Origin: Lachnospiraceae bacterium
GTDB lineage: Bacteria; Bacillota; Clostridia; Lachnospirales; Lachnospiraceae
DNA length: 64,000 bases
NCBI GenBank assembly: GCA_017535945.1
Contig: JAFXTJ010000032.1
Location: forward strand, 27,404 to 91,403
Direction of reading: 5' to 3'
Shown: piece after piece, positions 54,410 to 63,992 of the stretch
How the letters are laid out: each line of letters begins with the position of its first letter
Numbering within the stretch: the stretch's first letter is position 1
Translations under genes and position numbers: made by a program
Notes under the pieces: model-generated
What the model saw: only the letters and a program-made list of their open reading frames with translations
Databases searched by the model: none
What the model was told of the DNA's origin: nothing

Positions 54410-54595
54410 TTACCAACTAGCCTTTCTGACACCGGGGATCTCGCCCTTATAGGCCAGCTCCCTGAAACAAATGCGGCAGATGCCGTACTTGCGAAGAACC
54501 GAATGCGGACGTCCGCAGATCTTGCAGCGCGTGTAGGCACGCGTCGAAAACTTCGGCTTTTTCTGCTGTTTGACTTTCATGGATAATTTTGCCAT
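54410..54595 (-). CDS. rpsN: Ribosomal protein S14, zinc-binding type Z
   Basis: The 61-residue short S14 carries CKICGRPH and CRICF, four cysteines for zinc, so it is the C+ (type Z) form. It binds the 30S head. In many Firmicutes a second zinc-free S14 exists elsewhere; none is in this window. Confidence 0.99.
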   Translation of the reverse strand: MAKLSMKVKQQKKPKFSTRAYTRCKICGRPHSVLRKYGICRICFRELAYKGEIPGVRKASW

Positions 54596-54619
54596 GTCTG
54601 CTCCCTCTCCTTACTCTTA

Positions 54620-55159
54620 TCAGCGTGCAAAAGGCATATTGAAAAGCTTGAGAAGCTCTCTGGCTTCTTCGTCGGTCTTGGCCGTCGTCGTGACGATGAT
54701 GTCCATACCGCGCGTCTTATCGATCTTGTCATACTCGATCTCGGGGAAGATGAGCTGTTCCTTGATACCGAGCGCATAGTTTCCTCTGCCGTCAAAGGCG
54801 TTGGGGTTCACACCGCGGAAGTCACGGACGCGGGGAAGCGCCAGATTGACCAGGCGGTCCAGGAAATCATACATCCGCTCGCCGCGCAGCGTCACCTTGC
54901 AGCCGATGGGCATGCCTTCACGGATCTTGAAATTCGCGATGGACTTCTTGGCCTTGGTCAGCACCGCCTTCTGGCCGGTGATGATCTGCAGGTCGTTCGC
55001 CGCATTCTCGAGGATCTTGACATTCTCCTTGGCTTCGCCGACCGCCATGTTGACGACGATCTTATCCAGCTTCGGGACCTCCATGACATTCTTGTAGCCG
55101 AACTTGGCCGTCATGGCGGGTACGATCTCTTTCAGATAGAGTTCATGATATCTGCTCAA
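54620..55159 (-). CDS. rplE: Ribosomal protein L5
   Basis: L5 binds 5S rRNA and forms the bridge to S13. The 179 residues start [20 protein letters not shown] and contain [20 protein letters not shown], both conserved. It lies 21 bases downstream of rplX. Confidence 0.99.
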   Translation of the reverse strand: MSRYHELYLKEIVPAMTAKFGYKNVMEVPKLDKIVVNMAVGEAKENVKILENAANDLQIITGQKAVLTKAKKSIANFKIREGMPIGCKVTLRGERMYDFLDRLVNLALPRVRDFRGVNPNAFDGRGNYALGIKEQLIFPEIEYDKIDKTRGMDIIVTTTAKTDEEARELLKLFNMPFAR

Positions 55160-55179
55160 CGTGGTTTCCTCCTCTCACC

Positions 55180-55533
55180 TTATTTCTTCGTCTTGTCGAA
55201 CACCACGTCGATCTCATCGCCGGTGGACTTAGCAATGCGGGTCTTCTTCACGACCTTGCCTGCCTCGTTCTTCTCCACCTTGTAGCCGACTCTCGTGGGC
55301 TTGTTCTTGTACAGAAGCATCACATTGGAGGCGTCGATCGGAGCCTCGATCTGTACGATGCCGCCGTTCTGGTTGCGCATGGAGGGTTTCTCATGCTTCG
55401 TGATCATGTTGACGCCCTCGATGACCACACGGCCCTTCTCGCGGTCGATCTCGATGATCTTGCCCTCACTGTCCTTATTTCTGCCTGCGATCACGCGGAC
55501 CGTGTCGCCCTTTTTCAACTTCGTCGCACTCAT
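55180..55533 (-). CDS. rplX: Ribosomal protein L24
   Basis: L24 starts 50S assembly at the 23S 5' end. The 117 residues begin with a KOW motif (LKKGDTVRVIAGRNKDSEGK) and have a C-terminal extension of about 12 residues over the usual length. Confidence 0.99.
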   Translation of the reverse strand: MSATKLKKGDTVRVIAGRNKDSEGKIIEIDREKGRVVIEGVNMITKHEKPSMRNQNGGIVQIEAPIDASNVMLLYKNKPTRVGYKVEKNEAGKVVKKTRIAKSTGDEIDVVFDKTKK

Positions 55534-55577
55534 TTCTTCTTCCTTTCCGCCTCAGCGATCCTGCCGGGTCCCTTGTA

Positions 55578-55946
55578 TCACAGTACCTCGGGCGCAAGAG
55601 ACAGGATCTTCATGTACTGCTTCTCACGCAGTTCTCTTGCAACAGGCCCGAAAATACGGGTTCCGCGGGGCGTCTTATCATCATTGATGATGACGGCCGC
55701 ATTCTCATCGAAGCGGATGTAGGAACCGTCCCTGCGCTTGGTCTCTTTCTTGGTACGGACCACAACGGCGCGGACGACATCGCCCTTCTTCACCATACCG
55801 CCCGGCTGTGCATCCTTGACGGATGCCACGATCACATCACCGATGCGGGCATATCTCCTGGTCGAACCGCCCATGACGCGGATGCACAACAGCTCCTTCG
55901 CCCCGGTATTATCGGCGACCCTAAGTCTTGTTTCCTGCTGAACCAT
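55578..55946 (-). CDS. rplN: Ribosomal protein L14
   Basis: L14 lies at the subunit interface and binds RsfS. The 122 residues include [20 protein letters not shown] and the C-terminal [12 protein letters not shown], normal for the family. Confidence 0.99.
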   Translation of the reverse strand: MVQQETRLRVADNTGAKELLCIRVMGGSTRRYARIGDVIVASVKDAQPGGMVKKGDVVRAVVVRTKKETKRRDGSYIRFDENAAVIINDDKTPRGTRIFGPVARELREKQYMKILSLAPEVL

Positions 55947-55956
55947 CGCTTCCTCC

Positions 55957-56211
55957 TTACTTCGCCCGCTCCATGATCTCCACCAGACGCCACCTCTTGT
56001 CCTTGGACAGCGGCCTGGTCTCCATCACTCTGACGGTATCGCCGACCTTGCATTCGTTGTTCTCATCATGCGCTTTGAGCTTATAGGTCCGCTTCACGAT
56101 CTTCTTGTACAGCGGATGCTTCACATGGTTCTCGATGGATACGACGATGGTCTTGTCCATCTTGTCGCTCGTCACCTTGCCTACGCGCGTTTTTCTAAGA
56201 TTTCTTTCCAC
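55957..56211 (-). CDS. rpsQ: Ribosomal protein S17
   Basis: S17 is an early 16S 5'-domain binder with an OB fold. The 84 residues contain the conserved [20 protein letters not shown] and [20 protein letters not shown] segments. Confidence 0.99.
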   Translation of the reverse strand: MERNLRKTRVGKVTSDKMDKTIVVSIENHVKHPLYKKIVKRTYKLKAHDENNECKVGDTVRVMETRPLSKDKRWRLVEIMERAK

Positions 56212-56235
56212 GGCTTATTTCCTCCTCAGATCCTG

Positions 56236-56445
56236 TCAGGCGCCCTGCTTCGCGGACTGTGTGATCAGCGTCCGGATCCGGGCGATGTTCTTGCGCACCT
56301 CTTTGATCCGCGCCGTGTTATCGAGCTGATTGGTCGCATTCTGGAAGCGGAGGTTGAACAGCTCCTTCTTGGCGGAGATGAGCTCCGAGGAGAGCTCTTC
56401 CGCGCTCTTGCCTCTCAGATCATTTACATAACTTGTCTTCTTCAC
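56236..56445 (-). CDS. rpmC: Ribosomal protein L29
   Basis: L29 is a two-helix protein near the tunnel exit. The 69 residues contain [20 protein letters not shown] and [14 protein letters not shown]. Its ATG overlaps the rplP stop by 4 bases. Confidence 0.99.
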   Translation of the reverse strand: MKKTSYVNDLRGKSAEELSSELISAKKELFNLRFQNATNQLDNTARIKEVRKNIARIRTLITQSAKQGA

Positions 56446-56873
56446 TGTTTGTCACCGCCTTCCATATCCGCACGGGAAACGATCTTGCATCTGCAGGGCA
56501 GCTTGTGTGTCGCAAGTCTCAGAGCTTCTCTTGCGACCGCCTCGTCGACACCGCCGATCTCAAACAGGACACGGCCGGGCTTTACGACTGCCACCCAGTA
56601 TTCCACGGAGCCTTTTCCGGAGCCCATTCGTGTCTCGGCGGGCTTGGCCGTCACCGGCTTATCCGGGAAGATCTTGATCCAGACCTGGCCGCCGCGCTTG
56701 ATGAAACGGGTCATGGCAACACGGGCTGCCTCGATCTGATTGGAGCGGATCCAGCAGGGCTCCTCCGCAACGATACCGAAATCACCGTAGGTGAGTGTGA
56801 TGCCTTTGGTCGCCTTGTGGGCCATGCTCCCGCGGAACTGCTTGCGGTGCTTTGTTCTCTTGGGCATTAACAT
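56442..56873 (-). CDS. rplP: Ribosomal protein L16
   Basis: L16 organises the A-site region of the 50S. The 143 residues have [15 protein letters not shown] and [20 protein letters not shown]. The ATG at 56873 shares one base with the rpsC stop (TAATG); an ATG two codons in (56867) would give the more usual N-terminus MPKRTKHRK. Confidence 0.98.
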   Translation of the reverse strand: MLMPKRTKHRKQFRGSMAHKATKGITLTYGDFGIVAEEPCWIRSNQIEAARVAMTRFIKRGGQVWIKIFPDKPVTAKPAETRMGSGKGSVEYWVAVVKPGRVLFEIGGVDEAVAREALRLATHKLPCRCKIVSRADMEGGDKQ

Positions 56874-57535
56874 TATCGATCGCCCCCTTCCGTATTCTTA
56901 TCCTTGACGGGCAGTACCTCGCCCTTGTAGATCCATACCTTGACGCCGACCTTACCATAGGTGGTATCCGCTTCCGCAAAGTCGTAGTCGATGTTGGCTC
57001 TGAGGGTCTGCAGCGGGATGGTGCCCTCGCTGTAGAACTCCTTGCGGGCGATATCCGCTCCGCCCAGACGTCCGCTCACGCAGGCCTTGATGCCCAGCGC
57101 ATCCGTCTTCATCGTCCGGCTCATGCAGGACTTCATGGCGCGGCGGAAGGAGGTACGGTTCTCGAGCTGCTGCGCGATGTTCTCGGCGACGAGCTGCGCG
57201 TCCTTATCCGGCTTCTTGATCTCCTTGATCTCCAGCATGATCTTCTTGTCGGTGAGCTTGGAGAGCGCCTTCTTGGTCACTTCGATCTCCGTGCCGCCCT
57301 TGCCGATGACGATACCGGGCTTGGCCGTGAAGACGATGACCTTAACACGGTCGCTGGCACGCTCGATCTCCACCTTGGAGATCCCGGCGTCCTTTAACTT
57401 CTTCTTCAGAAACTCGCGGATCTTGTGATCCTCGATCAGATTGTCCGCAAACTCTCCCTGTTCCGCATACCATCTCGAATCCCAGTCAGAGATGATACCG
57501 ACGCGTAAGCCGTGAGGATTGACCTTCTGTCCCAT
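56873..57535 (-). CDS. rpsC: Ribosomal protein S3
   Basis: S3 forms part of the mRNA entry site. The 220 residues begin [20 protein letters not shown] and have a KH domain with the GKGG loop ([10 protein letters not shown]) and the conserved C-terminal domain [18 protein letters not shown]. Confidence 0.99.
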   Translation of the reverse strand: MGQKVNPHGLRVGIISDWDSRWYAEQGEFADNLIEDHKIREFLKKKLKDAGISKVEIERASDRVKVIVFTAKPGIVIGKGGTEIEVTKKALSKLTDKKIMLEIKEIKKPDKDAQLVAENIAQQLENRTSFRRAMKSCMSRTMKTDALGIKACVSGRLGGADIARKEFYSEGTIPLQTLRANIDYDFAEADTTYGKVGVKVWIYKGEVLPVKDKNTEGGDR

Positions 57536-57556
57536 TCTAGACTCCTTTACTTCCCG

Positions 57557-57946
57557 TTAACTGTTCTTCTCATCAAGGACGATGCGCAGATTGCTCATCC
57601 GTTTGTTGATCCTGTACGCTCTGCCCTGCGCTCTGGGCTGGATCCTCTTCATGATCGGCCCGTTGGAGGCATTGCACTCCGCGACGACGAGATTCTCTCT
57701 GTTCATTCCCTTTACCTCGGCATTCGCAACAGCCGAAGCAAGCAGCTTATAGATGACGCTCGACGCGTAACGCGGATTGTACTGCAGGATTGCCAGGGCG
57801 CTCACCGCATCCTTGCCGCGGATGGCGTCCATCACGAAGCACGCCTTCTGCACCGGGATCCTCGCATAGCGAAGCACTGCCCTCGGGCGCGCGTCCTTCT
57901 TTGCATTTCTCTCCCTCTTTACCTGGGATCTATGCTGAATAGCCAT
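57557..57946 (-). CDS. rplV: Ribosomal protein L22
   Basis: L22 reaches into the exit tunnel, where its beta-hairpin lies near the macrolide site. The 129 residues contain a conserved C-terminal IQPRAQGRAYRINKRMSNLR loop with no obvious resistance change. Its N-terminus has about 15 more basic residues than E. coli L22. Confidence 0.98.
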   Translation of the reverse strand: MAIQHRSQVKRERNAKKDARPRAVLRYARIPVQKACFVMDAIRGKDAVSALAILQYNPRYASSVIYKLLASAVANAEVKGMNRENLVVAECNASNGPIMKRIQPRAQGRAYRINKRMSNLRIVLDEKNS

Positions 57947-57974
57947 GAAATACTCCTTTCAATCGCACCGCGCC

Positions 57975-58259
57975 TTATTTCGCGCCGGTCTTCTTGTCAT
58001 TATTGCCGGCATGACCGCGGTAGGTCCGGGTCGCCACGAATTCTCCGAGCTTGTGACCGACCATGTCCTCCGTCACATACACCGGGATGTGCTTTCTGCC
58101 GTCGTGGACCGCGATCGTGTGTCCCACAAAGGACGGGAAGATCGTGGAGCGGCGGGACCAGGTCTTGATGATCTGCTTATCCCCCGAGGTGTTCATCGCG
58201 TCGATCTTCTTTAACAGACTCTCATCCGCGAAAGGTCCCTTCTTTAATGATCTGGACAT
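57975..58259 (-). CDS. rpsS: Ribosomal protein S19
   Basis: S19 lies in the 30S head with S13. The 94 residues start [20 protein letters not shown] and contain the [19 protein letters not shown] segment. Confidence 0.99.
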   Translation of the reverse strand: MSRSLKKGPFADESLLKKIDAMNTSGDKQIIKTWSRRSTIFPSFVGHTIAVHDGRKHIPVYVTEDMVGHKLGEFVATRTYRGHAGNNDKKTGAK

Positions 58260-58277
58260 ATCTTTCCTCTCCTCCCC

Positions 58278-59120
58278 TTACTTGATCGCTCTGCCGTCGC
58301 GTCTTCTGACGATCAGCTTGTTGGACTGCTTCTTCTTCTTCCTGGTCTTGTAACCAAGAGCAGGCTTACCCCAAGGGGTGCAGGGACCGGGACGTCCGAT
58401 CGGGGCGCGTCCCTCACCGCCGCCGTGCGGGTGGTCGTTGGGGTTCATGACGCTGCCGCGGACCGTGGGACGGATGCCCATGTGGCGCTTGCGGCCGGCC
58501 TTGCCGTAGTTGATCAGGTTGTGGTCATTGTTGCCCACCACACCGATCGTGGCGCGGCACTCGACCGGTACCATACGCATCTCGCCGGAGGGAAGGCGGA
58601 GGGTCGCATATTTGCCCTCCTTGGCCATCAGCTGCGCGCTGTTGCCCGCGCTTCTCACCATCTGGCCGCCCTTGCCGGGATAGAGTTCCACGTTGTGAAC
58701 GGATTCACCGATCGGGATCTCGGAAAGCGGGAGGCAGTTGCCGATACGCACTTCCGCGTGAGGGCCGTTCATGACGGTCATGCCGTCCTTTAAGCCCTGC
58801 GGCGCGATGATGTAGCTCTTCGTGCCGTCCTCGTACTCGATGAGCGCGATGTTGGCGGTGCGGTTGGGGTCATACTCGATCCCGATGACCTTGGCCGGCA
58901 TATCGTCCTTGTTTCTCCTGAAATCGACGATGCGGTACTTCACGCGCCCGCCGCCGCCATGATGGCGCACGGTGATCTTACCCTGGTTGTTTCTGCCCGC
59001 CTTGCTGTTCTTGGATACCAGCAGGGACTTCTCCGGTGTCTTCTTGGTGATCTCGGAGAAATCCGAACCGGTCATGTGTCTTCTTGACGGGGTATACGGT
59101 CCGTACTTCTTGATTCCCAT
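58278..59120 (-). CDS. rplB: Ribosomal protein L2
   Basis: L2 is essential for subunit association and lies close to the peptidyl transferase centre. The 280 residues include the conserved [20 protein letters not shown] loop with its functionally important histidine. It follows rplW by 66 bases. Confidence 0.99.
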   Translation of the reverse strand: MGIKKYGPYTPSRRHMTGSDFSEITKKTPEKSLLVSKNSKAGRNNQGKITVRHHGGGGRVKYRIVDFRRNKDDMPAKVIGIEYDPNRTANIALIEYEDGTKSYIIAPQGLKDGMTVMNGPHAEVRIGNCLPLSEIPIGESVHNVELYPGKGGQMVRSAGNSAQLMAKEGKYATLRLPSGEMRMVPVECRATIGVVGNNDHNLINYGKAGRKRHMGIRPTVRGSVMNPNDHPHGGGEGRAPIGRPGPCTPWGKPALGYKTRKKKKQSNKLIVRRRDGRAIK

Positions 59121-59186
59121 GATCTTAACTCCTTACCTGTGCGTCCGGTATATTGTTTTCACCGGACCTCCATTGCTACCTGTCTC

Positions 59187-59486
59187 TTACAGACCTGCGA
59201 AGAGTTCGATATCCTTGCTGTCTTCCGTGAGCTGGACGATCGCCTTCTTGGTCTTGGCGGTGAATCCGTAGGTCTGTCCGCGGCGCTTCTGCTTGCCGTC
59301 GCAGTTCATGGTGTTCACCTTCTTCACCTTGGTGCCCTCGAACATCTTCTCCACCGCGTCCTTGATCTGGATCTTGTTGGCTTCGGGGTGCACATAAAAG
59401 GTGTATTTCTTATCGCCCATGGAGGACATGCTCTTCTCCGTCACGACGGGCTTTAAGATCACGTCATAGTAATTGATCGCAGCCAT
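59187..59486 (-). CDS. rplW: Ribosomal protein L23
   Basis: L23 is the docking site for trigger factor and SRP at the tunnel exit. The 99 residues contain VILKPVVTEKS and FYVHPEANKIQIKDAVEKMF. Its ATG shares a base with the rplD stop. Trigger factor is encoded at 6156-7445. Confidence 0.99.
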   Translation of the reverse strand: MAAINYYDVILKPVVTEKSMSSMGDKKYTFYVHPEANKIQIKDAVEKMFEGTKVKKVNTMNCDGKQKRRGQTYGFTAKTKKAIVQLTEDSKDIELFAGL

Positions 59487-60136
59487 TACGCATACACCTC
59501 CTCGATCTTGGCCACCGCATCCTTCGTCAGGATGAGGGTGTTGGCATTCATGATATCATACACGTTGATGGTGGAAGAGCTCTTGTTCGCCCCGTCGCTG
59601 GTGATGAAAGCCGTGCGCACCTGCGGCAGGTTGCGGGCGGAGAGGCGGACCTTGTCATCATTGCCTTCCGTGACGACGAGCGCCTTCTTCTCTACCTTGA
59701 GATTCTTTAAGATCTCGGCGAACTTCTTGGTCTTGACCTCCTCAAGGGTGAGATCCTCGAGAACGATGAGGCTGCTGTTCGCGACCTTGTCGGAGAGGGC
59801 GCTGCGCAGGGCGGCTCTCTTCTCCTTCTTGTTCATCTTGAAATTGTAATCCCTCGGGACGGGCGCGAACACAACGCCGCCGCCTGTCCACTGGGGAGAA
59901 CGGGTGGAACCCTGACGGGCATGACCCGTGCCCTTCTGTCTCCAGGGCTTTCTGCCGCCGCCGGATACCTCCGCGCGCGTCTTGGCCTTCTGCGTGCCCT
60001 GACGCTGATCGGCGAGATACTGTACGACAGCGAGGTGGACGAGGTGCTCATTGACCTCGGCACCGAAGATCGCATCAGAGAGCTCGATGGTACCGACCTC
60101 CTTGCCCTCCATATTGTATACCGCTACATTTGCCAT
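59486..60136 (-). CDS. rplD: Ribosomal protein L4
   Basis: L4 lines the exit tunnel and in E. coli represses the S10 operon. From the ATG at 60136 (MANVAVYNMEGKEVGTIEL), with AAGGAG upstream, the protein has 216 residues. The internal extended loop KPWRQKGTGHARQGSTRSPQ is intact. Seven upstream in-frame codons overlap rplC and lack support. Confidence 0.99.
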   Translation of the reverse strand: MANVAVYNMEGKEVGTIELSDAIFGAEVNEHLVHLAVVQYLADQRQGTQKAKTRAEVSGGGRKPWRQKGTGHARQGSTRSPQWTGGGVVFAPVPRDYNFKMNKKEKRAALRSALSDKVANSSLIVLEDLTLEEVKTKKFAEILKNLKVEKKALVVTEGNDDKVRLSARNLPQVRTAFITSDGANKSSSTINVYDIMNANTLILTKDAVAKIEEVYA

Positions 60137-60153
60137 GGTGATTCTCCTTATCC

Positions 60154-60837
60154 TCAAGCCTCAACGATCGTCGTCTCTTTGAGGGTGACCAGACCCTTCT
60201 TGGGTCCCGGGACCGCTCCCTTGACGAGGATCAGATTCTTCTCCGCATCCACGCGCATGATCTCGAGATTCTGGACCGTGACGCGCTCGCTTCCCATGTG
60301 ACCGGGCATCCCCTTGCCCTTGAATACGCGGCTGGGATCCGAGGAAGCGTTGTTGGAACCCTGATGGCGGTGGAACTTGGAGCCGTGCCCCATGGGTCCT
60401 CTGTGCTGACCGTTCTTCTTGATGGCGCCCTGGAAGCCTTTGCCCTTGGAGATCGCCGTGGCATCCACGCGATCGCCCGCTGCAAAGATGTCCGCCTTGA
60501 TCTCATCGGCGAGCTTGTACTCCTCCGCATTCTCGAAGCGGAACTCGCGCACGAAGCGCTTGGAGCCGACGCCGGCCTTGTCGAAATGGCCCTTCTCGGG
60601 CTTGTTCACACCGTGGGGATGGGCGACGCTCTTCCTGCCGTCCTTGCCCTTGGAGACGACCTTGTCCTTCTTATCGACAAAGCCGACCTGTACGGCGCTG
60701 TATCCGTCATTTTCCTGTGTCTTGATCTGGGTGACCGCGCAGGGACCCGCCTCCAAAACCGTCACCGGTACCAGCGAGCCGTCTTCCTGGAAGATTTCGG
60801 TCATACCGACCTTGATCGCTAAAATCGCTTTTTTCAT
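60154..60837 (-). CDS. rplC: Ribosomal protein L3
   Basis: L3 starts 50S assembly and extends toward the peptidyl transferase centre. The 227 residues include the [20 protein letters not shown] loop with the methylated Gln region and the [19 protein letters not shown] end. It is somewhat longer than E. coli L3 (209). Confidence 0.99.
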   Translation of the reverse strand: MKKAILAIKVGMTEIFQEDGSLVPVTVLEAGPCAVTQIKTQENDGYSAVQVGFVDKKDKVVSKGKDGRKSVAHPHGVNKPEKGHFDKAGVGSKRFVREFRFENAEEYKLADEIKADIFAAGDRVDATAISKGKGFQGAIKKNGQHRGPMGHGSKFHRHQGSNNASSDPSRVFKGKGMPGHMGSERVTVQNLEIMRVDAEKNLILVKGAVPGPKKGLVTLKETTIVEA

Positions 60838-60851
60838 AATCCGGCCCTCAC

Positions 60852-61160
60852 TTACTTCATCTTGATGTTGATGTAGACACCGGCAGGCATCTCGAGACGC
60901 TGCAGGGCATCCACCGTCTTCTGCGTCGGTGTGATGATGTCGATGAGTCGCTTGTGGGTCCTCTGCTCGAACTGCTCACGGCTGTCCTTGTACTTGTGCA
61001 CCGCGCGGAGGATGGTCACGACCTCCTTCTTCGTCGGCAGCGGCACCGGCCCGCTGACTTCGGAGCCGTTCTTTCTCACCGTGTCGATGATCTTCTTCGC
61101 GGAAGCGTCTACCAGTCCGTGGTCATACGCTTTCAGTGTGATCCTCATTACATTTGCCAT
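60852..61160 (-). CDS. rpsJ: Ribosomal protein S10
   Basis: S10 is a 30S head protein and, with NusB, part of antitermination complexes. The start at 61160 ([20 protein letters not shown]) has GGAGG 9 bases upstream. The 102 residues match the family. It is the first gene of the supercluster, with a leader of about 160 bases. Confidence 0.99.
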   Translation of the reverse strand: MANVMRITLKAYDHGLVDASAKKIIDTVRKNGSEVSGPVPLPTKKEVVTILRAVHKYKDSREQFEQRTHKRLIDIITPTQKTVDALQRLEMPAGVYINIKMK

Positions 61161-61164
61161 AAAC

Positions 61165-61260
61165 TTAAGCCTCCTTAATCTGAATGGCGGTCCGTCTCCG
61201 GACGCATTCCACAACCTCACTGCGAATGCCCTGTAAATGGCTCTGCTCCGCGCTTCTCAT
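61165..61260 (-). CDS. Possible leader peptide upstream of rpsJ
   Basis: An ATG at 61260 opens a 31-codon frame ([20 protein letters not shown] and 11 more residues) that ends at 61165, only 4 bases before the rpsJ ATG, with its stop codon next to the rpsJ ribosome-binding site. GGGTG precedes its ATG, a weak site. Its position would allow translational coupling to rpsJ. It has no known homologue that I recognise and may be chance. Confidence 0.3.
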   Translation of the reverse strand: MRSAEQSHLQGIRSEVVECVRRRTAIQIKEA

Positions 61261-61329
61261 TTTTACACCCGTTCGTGTGTGTCCAACCCCGGGGCGGCAA
61301 TCAGCGCGCAAAGCGTCGCAGCAAACACG

Positions 61330-61358
61330 ATTATATGTGCTTCCCCCGGTCAATGCAA
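61330..61358 (-). promoter_or_regulatory. Promoter of the S10 ribosomal cluster
   Basis: On the minus strand TTGCAT (61353-61358) and a perfect TATAAT (61330-61335) are 17 bases apart. Start is predicted near 61323. A second TATAAT-like box lies upstream around 61398-61403 without a good -35. Confidence 0.75.
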
Positions 61359-61421
61359 GCGGAAAATGTTTGATAACAGGCGTTTTCTTGAAGTGGATTA
61401 TATTACTGCGATTTTATTGAT

Positions 61422-63923
61422 CTATTTTACACTAAACGTAATGGCCTCATCGGGAGGGACCGGTTTGCTGAAGTAATAGCCCTGGATCGTATCGGCTTCA
61501 AACTCGCAGAGACGGGCAAACTGCCATTCCTCCTCCACGCCCTCGATGATGATCCGCTTGCCCAGGTCATGCACGAGCAGGATCACATCGCGCACAAAGC
61601 TGTCCCTGCCGTCCACGAGATACGCATCCACCAGCGACTTGTCCAGCTTGATGATATCCACGGGGATATAGGTCAGATATCCCAGCGAGGAATAGCCTGT
61701 CCCGAAATCATCCATGAGCAGCCGGATCCCCAGCTCCTGAAAGCGTTCAAACAGATGATTGGCCTGCGCCGTGCGGTCCAGGAAGATCCCTTCCGTGATC
61801 TCGATCTCCAGATACTCCGCGGGGATCTCATATTGTTTCAGAAGAGATTCGATGTAATCCACATACCCCGTGTCGCCCATCTGGTTGCTGGAATAGTTGA
61901 TGGAGACGGGATGCAGCGCATGCCCCTCGTCGCGCCACTTCGCCAGCTGCTCGATGACGAGTCTGGTCGTGATGCGCCCGATCCGCCAGATCCAGCCGTT
62001 CTGCTCCGCGACAGGGATGAACTGCCCGGGGTAGATCCCCTTTTCACGCATGCGCACCAGCGCCTCATACCCGCTCACCTCTTTGGTGCGCGCATCGATC
62101 TGCGGCTGGTACAGCATATAGAAGCCGTCATTCTCAAAGGCATCCGTCAGCGCCGCCTTGATCCGGTTCTCCTCGTGGACCTTATCCCGCATCTCGTCGC
62201 CGAAAATGACCGCACGGTCGCGGCCCCTGGCCTTGGCCTCATACATCGCGATCTCCGCGTTGAAGATGTGCTGCTCCGGTGTGAGTTTGCCGTCGGATAC
62301 GGAGATCCCCAGACTCGCGGAGAGACGCGCCTCGGTGTCCCCGGCGGGGACCGGCATCCTGAAGAGCGTCAGCAGCATCTGCACGGAAGGATGATCCACG
62401 GTGAGCCAGGTATCGGGCATCACGAAGAGATACTCATCGCCGCCGTAGCGCCCGATCATCCAGTTGTTCTTATCACACAGCTCGCGCAGGAGTTCCGTGA
62501 GATACTTCAGCACCCCGTCGGCCGTGCTGTGACCGTAATCCTCGTTGATGGACTGGAAGTTGTCCAGATCCGCCATGACCACGGAATAGAAGGAATCCGC
62601 CGTAAAATCATTCTTCATGCGCTCGGTGATGGTCCGGCGGTTCATGATATCCAGAAAATCATCATACTCTGCGCGGTGGCGCATGATCTCCTCGGACCGT
62701 TCCAGATCGTCACGGGATCTGCGCAGTTCCTCGGCCGAACGCTGAACCGCGCGGCTCGCGGTTTCCGCCGACAGGAAGAACAGGAGCATGGCGGCTACGA
62801 TCAGGACCGTAGGCAGGAAGAGTGACCGGTAACGCCTGAAGAAATTCTCCGGCTTGTTGATATAGACCGTATCTGCGGGAAGCCGGGAGGTGAGGATCTC
62901 GTTCTTGTTCAGAAGATTATAATCAAAGAGACAGCGGGCCGGCGTCTGCCGGATGAGCTGCATGCCGGAGACCGGCTCCCCGTCCAGGATCTTCTCCACG
63001 AGGCTGCCGGCGATCCGGCAATGCTCCTTAAAATCAAGCGCGACACCGCCGAGGACGCCTTCCCCCTCGCCGCCGATATAATTGCGGAAGATCTGGACAC
63101 CGTTCGTATGCCCCATGACAAGATTGGTCATCTCGCGCAGGGAATAGACCCGCCCGTCTCTGTTGGTATAACAGGTCATGAACAGGAGCACCGCATCCGT
63201 CGGGATCTCCTCCAGCGCCGCGATGAGCTGCGTGTGCGTCATCTGCTGCACATCGATCGCGAGGAAGGTGCTCGACGGCATCTTCTCCGCATAGGCGAAG
63301 AATCCGTCCCTGTCCTGCAGGCCCGCGCCGGAATCGTCATGCAGCGCCACAAAAGCGGAGGCATGAGGGAAAAGTTCACAGGCCAGATTCATCGTCTCCG
63401 CCAGGAAATCGCTCTCGTAAAGCCCGGTCATATCCGGTCTGGCCGCGGCTTCCTCCGCGAGTGAGATATCATTGATGCCGAAGAAGACCACCGGCAGTTC
63501 GGGGAAGAGTTCATCCTTGCTCGCCATCGCGAATCGCAGCGCCGCGTCATCGCCGGTGATCACCGCCTCATAATGCCGCGTGCTGTCGGAAAGCCTCGCC
63601 CGGAGCAGTTCCCTGAAGCCTTCGGTATCCGCTTCGGTCGCATAATTCTTGGAATCCATATAGACGGCATCAAAATCGATGCCCGCGGGATAGAGCCCCT
63701 GCCCGAGTCCGGCCCGCTGATCGGCCGCCGTAAAATACAGCGGATCATAGGAAGAGATAAAGAGGACACGATGCCCCACCTCGGCGGGCTGCAGCTGCGT
63801 ATCCCCGTCCTCAAGCCGGGAATTCTCCCTGAAGAGCAACACCAAGGCAAGCTCCAGCAGGATGACTCCCGCGAGCACCAGAATGCTTCTTATGAATCTG
63901 GCGTACTTCTCTGTCATCTTCAT
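61422..63923 (-). CDS. GGDEF-EAL protein with ABC-type ligand-binding sensor
   Basis: The 833-residue protein has an N-terminal transmembrane helix (about 11-31), an extracytoplasmic domain of about 320 residues resembling ABC substrate-binding (type 1 periplasmic) sensors (RVLFISSYDPLYFTAADQRAG, VVFFGINDISLA), a second helix near 371-389, a short coiled coil, GGDEF, and EAL. The diguanylate cyclase motif reads GGDEY and lacks the RxxD inhibitory site. The phosphodiesterase set is complete: EAL in GYEALVRM, Asn in SINYSSNQM, ITEG, DDFGTGYSS, KLDKS, IEGVEEE and QGYYFSKP. It probably hydrolyses c-di-GMP in response to an outside ligand. An ATG two codons in is an alternative start. Confidence 0.93.
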   Translation of the reverse strand: MKMTEKYARFIRSILVLAGVILLELALVLLFRENSRLEDGDTQLQPAEVGHRVLFISSYDPLYFTAADQRAGLGQGLYPAGIDFDAVYMDSKNYATEADTEGFRELLRARLSDSTRHYEAVITGDDAALRFAMASKDELFPELPVVFFGINDISLAEEAAARPDMTGLYESDFLAETMNLACELFPHASAFVALHDDSGAGLQDRDGFFAYAEKMPSSTFLAIDVQQMTHTQLIAALEEIPTDAVLLFMTCYTNRDGRVYSLREMTNLVMGHTNGVQIFRNYIGGEGEGVLGGVALDFKEHCRIAGSLVEKILDGEPVSGMQLIRQTPARCLFDYNLLNKNEILTSRLPADTVYINKPENFFRRYRSLFLPTVLIVAAMLLFFLSAETASRAVQRSAEELRRSRDDLERSEEIMRHRAEYDDFLDIMNRRTITERMKNDFTADSFYSVVMADLDNFQSINEDYGHSTADGVLKYLTELLRELCDKNNWMIGRYGGDEYLFVMPDTWLTVDHPSVQMLLTLFRMPVPAGDTEARLSASLGISVSDGKLTPEQHIFNAEIAMYEAKARGRDRAVIFGDEMRDKVHEENRIKAALTDAFENDGFYMLYQPQIDARTKEVSGYEALVRMREKGIYPGQFIPVAEQNGWIWRIGRITTRLVIEQLAKWRDEGHALHPVSINYSSNQMGDTGYVDYIESLLKQYEIPAEYLEIEITEGIFLDRTAQANHLFERFQELGIRLLMDDFGTGYSSLGYLTYIPVDIIKLDKSLVDAYLVDGRDSFVRDVILLVHDLGKRIIIEGVEEEWQFARLCEFEADTIQGYYFSKPVPPDEAITFSVK

Positions 63924-63986
63924 TGTCTGCTATCGGTCCGCCGCCTCATGTTCAGGGCCGTATCCGGCAAAAGATGCTGATATATC

Positions 63987-63992
63987 ATTATA
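63987..63992 (-). promoter_or_regulatory. -10 box of the GGDEF-EAL gene
   Basis: A perfect TATAAT on the minus strand, preceded by TGT, lies 63 bases before the ATG at 63923. The matching -35 would fall just outside the window. Confidence 0.55.
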
